Shown piece after piece: positions 1 through 5,749 of a stretch of 6,656 bases of DNA. Position 1 is the stretch's first letter. Each line of letters opens with the position of its first letter. The translations under genes were made by a program, and so were the position numbers. The stretch is from assembly GCA_022562795.1 (NCBI GenBank), contig JADFOP010000065.1, forward strand, positions 1-6,656, written 5' to 3'. The notes beneath the pieces are model-generated. The model did no database searches. It was not told the DNA's origin and was given only the letters and a program-made list of their open reading frames with translations. Source of the DNA: Nitrospinota bacterium. Lineage in GTDB: Bacteria; JADFOP01.

Positions 1-450
1 TTGTTGAGGCTCTTGGCCACATGGGGGTGATCTGACCCCAGGGTCTTTTCAAGAATTGCCAGCGCCCTTTTGTAAAGGGGCTCGGCCTCGGCGTACCGGC
101 CCTGGGCCTTATAGAGCCCCGCCAGGTTGTTCAGGCTTGTGGCCACATCGGGATGGTCCGGCCCCAGGGCCTTCTCCAAAATCGCCAGGGCCCGCTGGTA
201 GAGGGGCTCGGCCTCGGCGTACCGGCCCTGGGCCTCATAGAGCCCCGCCAGGTTGTTCAGGATCACGGCCACAGCTGGATGGTCGGGCCCCAGAGCCTTC
301 TCATAAATTTCCAACGAACGCTTAAAGAGAGGCTCGGCATCGCCGTAAAGGCCCTGAGCGTTGTAGAGCATTGCAAGGCGGTTCAGGCTCAGGGCAACGC
401 CCTGATGGTCGGGGCCAAAGGTGTGCTCGGCGACCTTCAGAGCCTCTTTG
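1..450 (-). repeat. Tandem 126-bp DNA repeats encoding TPR units
   Basis: The TPR-coding stretch is built of 126-bp direct repeats in phase with the 42-residue protein repeat. Copies starting at 77 and 203 are nearly identical over their first 59 bases (77-135 and 203-261), with one difference (t/c). The copy from about 329 is clearly more diverged, and another copy continues across the left edge. The gradient suggests recent unit duplication within the array. Confidence 0.85.
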
Positions 451-623
451 GCAAGAGGAATGGCCTCACGGTATTTCCCTTGTTGATATAACGCTTCGAC
501 CTGATCGTAGAGCGCCTGCCAGCGCGCCTCTTGCGCCAACGCGATGGAGCCAAAGGACAATCCCAAGACCACTATCAATGGAATGGTCATGACACTTGAC
601 ATCCGTCGCCTGTTTTGACTCAT
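1..623 (-). CDS. Secreted tetratricopeptide-repeat protein (kinesin-light-chain type), C-terminus beyond window
   Basis: Translating the minus strand from ATG at 623 gives 207 codons without a stop up to the window edge, so only the N-terminal part is present. Residues 1-30 form a signal peptide: basic start (NRRR), hydrophobic core (IPLIVVLGLSF) and an ALA|QE cleavage site. The mature part consists of 42-residue TPR units, each with a G-x-D-H motif (residues 70, 112, 154, 196) and an LNNLAGLY helix followed by Q-G-x-Y-x-E/D-A-E-P-L. This is the TPR_10/TPR_12 type, a protein-interaction scaffold, here probably periplasmic or surface-exposed. No catalytic domain is visible in the part present. 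The start is uncertain: in-frame GTG at 638 and ATG codons at residues 8 and 12 are alternatives, and the AGCAGG ahead of 623 is a weak ribosome site. It lies 176 bases downstream of the MetE-like gene on the same strand, so it may be a separate transcription unit. Family confidence is high; specific function is unknown. Confidence 0.9.
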   Translation of the reverse strand, partial: MSQNRRRMSSVMTIPLIVVLGLSFGSIALAQEARWQALYDQVEALYQQGKYREAIPLAKEALKVAEHTFGPDHQGVALSLNRLAMLYNAQGLYGDAEPLFKRSLEIYEKALGPDHPAVAVILNNLAGLYEAQGRYAEAEPLYQRALAILEKALGPDHPDVATSLNNLAGLYKAQGRYAEAEPLYKRALAILEKTLGSDHPHVAKSLN

Positions 624-744
624 GGCGAACCTGCTCACATCGTTACTCCAGCCATCAAAGGGTCGAGGCCTTTCCAATCCCTCAAGCCGCCCTACTCCTC
701 TTGAGCCGGAAATAGACGGGACTGGAAATATGTAATTTCTCAAC

Positions 745-758
745 ACGACCGAGGTCGT
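745..758. promoter_or_regulatory. Perfect 6-bp dyad (ACGACC-GA-GGTCGT) in the gap upstream of the TPR gene
   Basis: The 176-bp gap between the MetE-like stop and the TPR start contains ACGACC (745-750) and its exact complement GGTCGT (753-758), separated by two bases. There is no T-run on either side, so it does not look like an intrinsic terminator. It could be an operator for the TPR gene or a chance dyad. I see no convincing promoter hexamers in this gap. Confidence 0.25.
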
Positions 759-799
759 TCTTAGGTCCTATTCTCAATCCATGGACCAGCAAAGAGCAT

Positions 800-1909
800 T
801 CAGCCCCAGACCGCCCGGGCGGCCTCGACGACCCGCTTGAGCTTCCGCTTCTCGTCTTCGACCGAGATGAGATTGCCGACGATAGAAGTGGAGAACCCGC
901 ACTGGGGGCTCAGCGCCAGGCGCTCGAGAGGTATGAGTCGGCTGGCTTCTTTAATCCGGCCCGTCAGCTCTTCGAGCGGCTCCAGACGCGGCCTCTTCGT
1001 GCTGACCAATCCTAACACGACCGTTTTGTCTTCGGGAACGTCCCTCAACGGCTCAAAGGAGCCCGAGCGCTCATCATCGTACTCGAGCAAGAGCCGCTGG
1101 GCGCGTATCTTCCGGAAGATCGGTTTTGCAATCGAGTCGTAACCGCCTTCGGCCAGCCAGCGGCTCTCCTGGTTTCCGCGACAGATGTGAAATCCAAACG
1201 AAACCCCCGGGAATTGACCCATCACGGCGTTGTCCATCTCGATCCCCCGGCTGAGCCATTTGTCCAGGCTCCAGCCCTGCTCCTCGTAAAAGGCCCTCGT
1301 TTTGGGGTCGAGCAACAAAGCGTAGTGGGGCGCGTCGAGCTGGATGTAGGTCGCGCCCAGGCGAACTAACTCCGCAACTTCATCTCGCAGAATATCGACA
1401 ATATCGGCCAGGAAGCCCTCCAGCGTCGGATACGCCGAGGCGGAGCGCTCCGGCGACCAAAAGTTCACCCACATGCTCGGGCTCGGAAGCGTAATTTTTG
1501 GCGTTCGGGTCGTGCGGGCCCTCAAATATGTGAACTCCTCGGCCGAGAGGTGGCGCTTGCGGACGAGCTTCCCGACGACCCCCAGCGACGTCGGCCGATC
1601 TTTGCTCCAATCCCCCACGCTCTCATCGCCGCGCCACTCCCCCCACAAGAAGGCGTCTATATCGTACTCGCCGAAGCCGTCAACGGCCGCCGCCATCTGG
1701 CTCTGGAAGGACAACCGACGCATCTCGCCGTCGGTGACCACTTCGAGACCGGCCTCTTCCTGAAGCGCGATGGCCTCGTCAACCGCCCGGTCCTCGATTG
1801 CTTTAAACTCCGCCCGGCTCATCCGGCCCGCGCCCAACTCCTCTCGGGCCTTGAGAAGCTCCGGCGGGCGAAGCAGGCTTCCAACGACATCAGCGCGGGC
1901 CGAAATCAT
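800..1909 (-). CDS. MetE-core-like (cobalamin-independent methionine synthase II family) zinc methyltransferase
   Basis: This 369-residue protein belongs to the UROD/MetE-like superfamily and matches only the C-terminal, catalytic barrel of MetE (about half the usual 750 residues). The zinc-ligand set is complete: H241-x-C243 (FHICRGN), E276 (LLEYDDE) and C337 (SPQCGFS). QLDAP at 190-194 corresponds to the MetE QIDEP strand that contacts the amino-acid substrate. GSLLRP at 10-15 and TDGEM at 59-63 are typical of this short family. Members transfer a methyl or other alkyl group to a zinc-activated thiol; known relatives include core methionine synthases using methylcobalamin or another donor, and alkane-epoxide coenzyme M transferases. 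The donor and acceptor here cannot be read from sequence. It is cytoplasmic (no signal peptide). The ATG at 1909 follows a strong GGAGG site four bases upstream. It is the last gene of a same-strand series, 76 bases after the transporter permease, so it may be co-transcribed. Confidence 0.88.
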   Translation of the reverse strand: MISARADVVGSLLRPPELLKAREELGAGRMSRAEFKAIEDRAVDEAIALQEEAGLEVVTDGEMRRLSFQSQMAAAVDGFGEYDIDAFLWGEWRGDESVGDWSKDRPTSLGVVGKLVRKRHLSAEEFTYLRARTTRTPKITLPSPSMWVNFWSPERSASAYPTLEGFLADIVDILRDEVAELVRLGATYIQLDAPHYALLLDPKTRAFYEEQGWSLDKWLSRGIEMDNAVMGQFPGVSFGFHICRGNQESRWLAEGGYDSIAKPIFRKIRAQRLLLEYDDERSGSFEPLRDVPEDKTVVLGLVSTKRPRLEPLEELTGRIKEASRLIPLERLALSPQCGFSTSIVGNLISVEDEKRKLKRVVEAARAVWG

Positions 1910-1913
1910 ATTT

Positions 1914-1918
1914 CCTCC
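1914..1918 (-). promoter_or_regulatory. Ribosome binding site of the MetE-like gene
   Basis: On the minus strand GGAGG is followed by AAAT and then ATG at 1909. It is a full anti-16S match and fixes this start. Confidence 0.75.
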
Positions 1919-1985
1919 ATCAACAATACCGACGATGGACCTTCTCTCCCCTTCATGTGCGTGTCCGGCAACGTGCTCGGCTGTA

Positions 1986-3605
1986 TCACACCTCCGGCGT
2001 GACGGACCGCTGCAAGAGTGAGAATGCGCCGTCTATAACCAGCGCCAGCAGCGCCGCGAGCACGGCCCCCGTCAGGACCTCGGTCATGTTTTGGACCGAA
2101 AGCCCCGCCAGAATCGGTGTGCCGAGGCCGCCGGCGCCGATAAACGCAGCGAGCACCGCTGTGCCGACCGTGATGACCGCGGCGGTGCGAATTCCCGCCA
2201 GAATGACGGGGAGAGCGAGCGGCATTGTGACGTAACGCAACCGCTGCCACCCTGTCATACCCATCCCCTTGGCAGCGTCGAGCACGGGGGGGTCGACGTC
2301 CTCTATCCCCTGCTTCGTATTACGAATGATCGGCAGCAGCGCATAGAGGAACAACGCGGTGACCGCCTCGTTCCATCCGCCGCTGCTGGAGCCGGCGAAG
2401 AGCGGAATCATAAACACCAGAAGAGCAAGGCTCGGAATTGTTTGCAAGATGCCCGCGCCACCGATAGTCACCGCAGCAATTGCTCGGTTGCGAATTGCCA
2501 GCAAACCGAGCGGCACGCCAACCATTATGGCAAACGCCAAGGCGGTAAGCGTCATCGCCAAGTGCTCTCCAGTATACCGGGCCAGCTTGTATCGGTCGGC
2601 GGAAACCATCTCAAAGAAGCTCATCTCCCTGCGGCTTCGGAACCTTGAGGGAGCGGCAGTCCCTTTAGATACAGTGGCTTGTGTCGCCGGCGCAACAAAA
2701 CCGCGGTCCAGGAAATCGCGGACGACCTCTTCGACCGAACGACCCGCAACTTCGACCGCGTAATTGAGCCTGCGCATCGTCTCGTCATCGAAGCGGCCGG
2801 AAATCCGCCCAATCACGCCAAGCAGGGCGGCATCGTTGGCGACCTTCGGCCCATAGAGATACGAGGCGTCATAGGGCGGCCAGAAATTCCGGTCATCCTT
2901 GAGCACGACCATGTCGTAGAGGGCGATGAGCCCCTCGGTTGAGTAGACATCGATGACATCCGCCTCGTCGTTCTTGAAGAGCTCATAGGCGAGGCCGTGT
3001 TCGACGCCGCGTGGCGCCCCACCCAAACCGTAGGCCGCCCTAAGGCCATCCCATCCGTCGTCGCGGCCGAGAAACTCGTGCGTGACCGCAAAGCGAACGC
3101 CCACTCCCGTCGCATGAAGCCTGACCAGGTCGCTTATGGTGGAAACGTTGTGCTCGCGGGCTATGGCGCCGCGCAACCCGAGCGCATAGGTGTTGTTGAA
3201 ACCGAGCGGCGGCCCCCAGTAGAGGCCATGTTCCTCTAGCATTCCCCGCTCGACGGCCAGGCGCACCCCGGCCGAAGTGCGCTTCTTAGGCCCACGCTTG
3301 AGCGAAAGCAATGCCGTGCCGGTGTATTCAGGATAAATATCGATTTTGCCGGCTTTCAGCGATTCAAAAAGAATCGCCGTATTTCCCATGTTCATCTTGC
3401 GGATGACCGTTCGTCCCAGGTCGCGCTCAACTAATTGGGCTAAGACCTCGGCAAGGACCACTGACTCCGGAAATTTCTTGGCGGCCACAACGAGAGGGCG
3501 CTCGCGGCCGGCCTCCTGCGCTCGGATGGCCCGGCCGGGCGAGAATGCCAACGCAAAACCGAGCAACGCAGAGAGTACCGCCAAGGGTCGACGACGGTCA
3601 CGCAC
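1986..3605 (-). CDS. Osmoprotectant/quaternary-amine ABC transporter: substrate-binding domain fused to permease
   Basis: From GTG at 3605 the protein has 539 residues. Residues 1-29 resemble a signal peptide (DRRRP then LAVLSALLGFALAF, cleavage near RA|QE). Residues about 37-305 are an OpuAC/OpuCC-type binding domain for trimethylammonium compounds, with hallmark motifs IYPEYTGT (90-97), FNNTYALGL (136-144), VIDVYSTEG (217-225) and DDRNFWPPYDA (237-247); the tyrosines in these motifs are candidates for the aromatic cation cage. Residues about 348-531 are an OpuCB/ProW-type permease with several hydrophobic helices and an EAA coupling loop at about 443-462 (DAAKGMGMTGW). The domain order, binding domain first, is the reverse of the usual permease-first fusion. 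It pairs with the adjacent ATPase. Substrate class (betaine-like) is well supported; glycine betaine, choline, carnitine, hercynine and ergothioneine are all possible. An alternative ATG at 3626 overlaps the ATPase stop codon and would add seven residues. Confidence 0.92.
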   Translation of the reverse strand: MRDRRRPLAVLSALLGFALAFSPGRAIRAQEAGRERPLVVAAKKFPESVVLAEVLAQLVERDLGRTVIRKMNMGNTAILFESLKAGKIDIYPEYTGTALLSLKRGPKKRTSAGVRLAVERGMLEEHGLYWGPPLGFNNTYALGLRGAIAREHNVSTISDLVRLHATGVGVRFAVTHEFLGRDDGWDGLRAAYGLGGAPRGVEHGLAYELFKNDEADVIDVYSTEGLIALYDMVVLKDDRNFWPPYDASYLYGPKVANDAALLGVIGRISGRFDDETMRRLNYAVEVAGRSVEEVVRDFLDRGFVAPATQATVSKGTAAPSRFRSRREMSFFEMVSADRYKLARYTGEHLAMTLTALAFAIMVGVPLGLLAIRNRAIAAVTIGGAGILQTIPSLALLVFMIPLFAGSSSGGWNEAVTALFLYALLPIIRNTKQGIEDVDPPVLDAAKGMGMTGWQRLRYVTMPLALPVILAGIRTAAVITVGTAVLAAFIGAGGLGTPILAGLSVQNMTEVLTGAVLAALLALVIDGAFSLLQRSVTPEV

Positions 3606-3612
3606 CTTCGCA

Positions 3613-3622
3613 CACCTCCTTC
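3613..3622 (-). promoter_or_regulatory. Strong ribosome binding site deciding the GTG start of the fused transporter
   Basis: The minus strand reads GAAGGAGGTG, an essentially perfect Shine-Dalgarno, ending seven bases before GTG at 3605. It lies inside the seven extra codons that would be translated from ATG at 3626. This favours GTG, although the ATGA overlap at 3623-3626 could also allow coupled initiation at the ATG. Confidence 0.7.
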
Positions 3623-4363
3623 TCATTCGAGCGAAACGTGAAGCACGCTTCTAAGGAACGCTTCCACCCACGGGTCGGCGGGGTTTGCACGAAGGTCCCC
3701 GGGTGTAGCGACCTGGACGATCTTGCCCGCGCGCATCACGGCCACCCTGTCGGCCAGCTCCAGGGCCTCCGCAAGGTCGTGCGTCACAAAGACTGCAGTC
3801 GTCTGCTCGCCGGCTAGGAGCGATTTCAGCAGGGTGTGCATCTCCGCGCGCGTCAGCGGGTCCAGGGCGCCGAAGGGTTCATCCATAAGCAGGAGGCTGG
3901 GCCGGGCGGCAAGCGCCCTGACGATACCCACTCGCTGACGCTCGCCCCCAGAGAGCCGGGAGGGCATCCGGTCTCCAAAAGTCTCGGGTGGGAGCCCGAC
4001 CGCTTCGAGGAGCTCATCCACGCGCGCCTCCCTGGTCTCCCGTAGCCAGCCGAGGAGCCTCGGCACGGTGGCCACGTTTTGGCGAACCGTCCAATGGGGC
4101 ATCAGTCCAATCTCCTGGATGACGTAGCCGCACGCGCGCCGGTGGGAGATAACGTTGGCATTCCTGAGGTCGATTCCATCAAGCGTGATCGCCCCGGAAT
4201 CGGGCTCCTCAAGGCGGTTGATGCAGCGGAGCGTGGTGGTCTTGCCGCACCCGGACGGCCCGACCAGAGCCATCATCTCGCCCTCCGAGACCGTCAGAGA
4301 CAGACCGTCCAGCGCACCGGGGTGGCCGGGAAAATTCTTTACGAGGTTTTGAAGCTCAAGCAT
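3623..4363 (-). CDS. Quaternary-amine ABC transporter ATP-binding protein (OpuCA/ProV type, no CBS domains)
   Basis: This 246-residue ABC ATPase powers the adjacent transporter at the cytoplasmic face of the inner membrane. All motifs are intact: Walker A GPSGCGKTT (35-43), Q-loop Q83 in VIQEIGLMPHWTV, signature LSGGERQRV (137-145), Walker B LLLMDEP (157-163) with catalytic E162, D-loop GALDP, and H-loop H195 in VTHDLAEA. The QEIGLMPHWTV segment is characteristic of the betaine/choline/osmoprotectant ATPases. The protein stops soon after the ABC domain, so it lacks the C-terminal tandem CBS domains that in OpuA/OpuC-type ATPases (about 380-400 residues) sense ionic strength or nucleotides. 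Its TGA overlaps a possible ATG of the permease fusion (ATGA), indicating one operon and translational coupling. Upstream, a 71-base gap separates it from egtD on the same strand; the ribosome site before ATG 4363 (GAGAAAAGA) is weak. Confidence 0.93.
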   Translation of the reverse strand: MLELQNLVKNFPGHPGALDGLSLTVSEGEMMALVGPSGCGKTTTLRCINRLEEPDSGAITLDGIDLRNANVISHRRACGYVIQEIGLMPHWTVRQNVATVPRLLGWLRETREARVDELLEAVGLPPETFGDRMPSRLSGGERQRVGIVRALAARPSLLLMDEPFGALDPLTRAEMHTLLKSLLAGEQTTAVFVTHDLAEALELADRVAVMRAGKIVQVATPGDLRANPADPWVEAFLRSVLHVSLE

Positions 4364-4434
4364 TCTTTTCTCGGAGCGATACTATGTCAAAAAGCCTCTG
4401 GGTTTGGGAAAAGGGCCCCCTAATAAAGCGGACC

Positions 4435-5448
4435 TCAGGCCGGGGCGAGCAAGTTTAAGGAGAAGTAGCCCCTTTCATCCTGCCAGCTTTGGGATAAATC
4501 AAAGCCGGACTGAGAAGATAGATCGAGAATTTGCTCTCTGCTGTATTTATATGAATTTTCCGTATGAACCATCTCGCCTTGTTCGAATTGGAACGTCTTG
4601 TCCAATTCCTGAATGTGGACTTCCTGGTCACGCTCGCTGCGCAAATACATCTCTATCCGACTCTCATCCGCGTTATAAAAAGCAAGGTGGGAGAAACTTT
4701 TGAGAACAAAATTGCCTCCAAGCTCGCTATTTATTCGCCGAAGAAGGTTCAGGTTGAATTCAGCCGTAACGTTCTTCGAGTCATTATAGGCTGCCTCCAG
4801 TACGGACGCCTCTTTTTGCATATCGGCCCCGATCAACACATAATCACCGCCGCTCAGCTGGCGTCGGATTTCTCGGAGGAAGCCGGTAGCTTCGCTCAGA
4901 GTGAAATTACCGATGTTCGAGCCCAGGAAGAGCACCATCTTTTGCCCCAATATTTTTTCCTGGATTTTCCGAATACCTATTTTATACTCGGCCACGCACG
5001 CCGTTATTTCAAGCTCAGGGTATTGCCGAATAAGCCGTTTGGATACCCCAACGAGCATCGATTCAGCGAGATCGATTGGGAAGTAGTGTAGGGAGCCTTG
5101 CTCAGCGATAATGGCTTCTATGAGAAGACGGGTCTTTTGGGAATTACCGCTTCCCAGCTCGATGAGCCCAAGATTGCCCGTGGAGTAGCCCGCGATTTCA
5201 GGAGCAAACCTTTCTAGAATTGATAGTTCAGTTCGGGTCAGGTAATATTCAGGCAGATTGCAAATTTCCTCAAATAATTTTGAGCCGGCCTCATCGTAAA
5301 AATATTGGCACGGAATCCGCTTGGGATGCGCAGACAGCCCCTCAAGCACTTCCGTGGCAAAGTCGGATGTAGAGCGAGCTGAATGACTAAATTCAACTTT
5401 CAGCCGTGGTGTCAAGGATGAATCGGCTTCTCTCGGTGAGGAGCACAT
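4435..5448 (-). CDS. egtD: L-histidine N-alpha-methyltransferase (EgtD family; hercynine synthesis)
   Basis: This 337-residue SAM-dependent enzyme is of the EgtD/DUF2260 family, which trimethylates histidine to hercynine, the first step of ergothioneine synthesis. The family signature is at 49-74 (YFYDEAGSKLFEEI, then LPEYYLTRTE). The SAM-binding strand and loop are ELGSGNSQKT (97-106), with acidic D126 in PIDLAESML. FLGSNIGNF (174-182), Y221-N-D, and HTENSYK (295-301) carry the histidine-pocket residues. With a constant offset of 15, N181, Y221, E297 and S299 fall on the mycobacterial EgtD residues N166, Y206, E282 and S284, as I recall that numbering, so the active site appears intact. An in-frame TAA lies seven codons ahead of ATG 5448, so this is the longest start, although no good ribosome site precedes it. 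No egtB, egtC or egtE is in the window. The gene is AT-richer than the transporter genes that follow on the same strand. Confidence 0.92.
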   Translation of the reverse strand: MCSSPREADSSLTPRLKVEFSHSARSTSDFATEVLEGLSAHPKRIPCQYFYDEAGSKLFEEICNLPEYYLTRTELSILERFAPEIAGYSTGNLGLIELGSGNSQKTRLLIEAIIAEQGSLHYFPIDLAESMLVGVSKRLIRQYPELEITACVAEYKIGIRKIQEKILGQKMVLFLGSNIGNFTLSEATGFLREIRRQLSGGDYVLIGADMQKEASVLEAAYNDSKNVTAEFNLNLLRRINSELGGNFVLKSFSHLAFYNADESRIEMYLRSERDQEVHIQELDKTFQFEQGEMVHTENSYKYSREQILDLSSQSGFDLSQSWQDERGYFSLNLLAPA

Positions 5449-5611
5449 TGTGGATGTTGGCTGCCCTTATCAATACTAAGCTCAGATGAAGATGGCTAAA
5501 TCCTACCACATCAAGATGCAAGAGGAGAGGGGAAAATTACCGGCCTGTAGTCTGCTCTTGTTATACGGTGGCCTCCCCCTGAGCATACCCAAATCCGACA
5601 GGCTTTTATTC

Positions 5612-5629
5612 GGGCCGCGGGCCCTTTTT
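5612..5629 (+). terminator. Intrinsic terminator-like hairpin (GGGCC-GCG-GGCCC then five T)
   Basis: GGGCC (5612-5616), loop GCG, GGCCC (5620-5624) and TTTTT (5625-5629) form a short all-GC stem with a U-tract on the plus strand. The minus-strand reading has no T-run. No plus-strand gene lies to its left in the window, so its substrate is unclear: either a short untranslated transcript or readthrough from antisense transcription across egtD. Confidence 0.5.
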
Positions 5630-5664
5630 CCTCAATCCGTCGGTCTCATCATTTAGGGCTTATT

Positions 5665-5694
5665 TTGGCGGAAAAAATGTGCTAGTGTTAGTAT
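5665..5694 (+). promoter_or_regulatory. Candidate sigma-70 promoter of the Pal-like gene
   Basis: TTGGCG (5665-5670) and TAGTAT (5689-5694) are separated by 18 bases in an AT-rich segment about 55 bases ahead of the start codon. The -10 match is good and the -35 match moderate. An overlapping TATACT at 5692-5697 is an alternative -10 but lacks a good -35 partner. Confidence 0.4.
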
Positions 5695-5695
5695 A

Positions 5696-5708
5696 CTGTA
5701 ACTTACAG
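5696..5708. promoter_or_regulatory. Perfect 13-bp dyad CTGTAA-C-TTACAG, possible operator
   Basis: Two exact 6-bp arms flank one central base, immediately downstream of the candidate -10 and overlapping the expected transcription start. The position would suit a repressor site. No regulator gene is in the window, and the factor is unknown. Confidence 0.4.
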
Positions 5709-5734
5709 ACTCTGCACTTGGTGGACTAGATGCA

Positions 5735-5742
5735 AAGGGAGG
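5735..5742 (+). promoter_or_regulatory. Ribosome binding site of the Pal-like gene
   Basis: AAGGGAGG lies seven bases before GTG at 5750. It selects this GTG, which is also the codon giving a complete lipoprotein signal peptide. Confidence 0.75.
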
Positions 5743-5749
5743 TGGTCTA

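Larger units (their letters stand above)
5449..5749. other. Divergent intergenic region between egtD and the Pal-like gene
   Basis: This 301-bp stretch has no convincing coding frame. Left part (5449-5540): leader and presumed promoter side of egtD, where I find no clear hexamer pair. Middle: a GC-rich hairpin with a T-run at 5612-5629 on the plus strand. Right part: a candidate promoter at 5665-5694, a 13-bp dyad at 5696-5708 and a strong ribosome site at 5735-5742 for the lipoprotein gene. Confidence 0.7.

Noticed and set aside
203-450. Regularly spaced repeats considered as a CRISPR-like array
   Set aside because: Period is 126 bp, units are contiguous without spacers, and they keep one reading frame encoding TPRs.
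56-491. Proline/glycine-rich plus-strand frames over the TPR array, which look repetitive
   Set aside because: The repetition comes from the 126-bp TPR-coding units on the minus strand; the minus-strand translation has a signal peptide and consensus TPRs.
1550-2002. Long plus-strand open frame antisense to the MetE-like gene
   Set aside because: It is a frame shadow of the GC-rich MetE-like gene; the encoded residues show no family motifs and the minus-strand protein is clearly real.
4379-4390. TTGACA followed directly by TAGTAT on the minus strand, just upstream of the ATPase gene, as an internal promoter
   Set aside because: The two hexamers abut with no spacer. A -10 at the right distance from TTGACA (AAGAAT) would overlap the ATG and start transcription inside the gene, and TAGTAT has no -35 at 17 bases.
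4564-5091. 175-codon plus-strand open frame antisense to egtD
   Set aside because: The opposite strand encodes intact EgtD motifs through this interval; the plus-strand product has no recognisable features.
5473-5478. TAGTAT on the minus strand as the egtD -10 element
   Set aside because: The hexamer is good but the sequence 16-18 bases upstream (ATTTAG/TTTAGC) is a poor -35, so I cannot support a promoter call.
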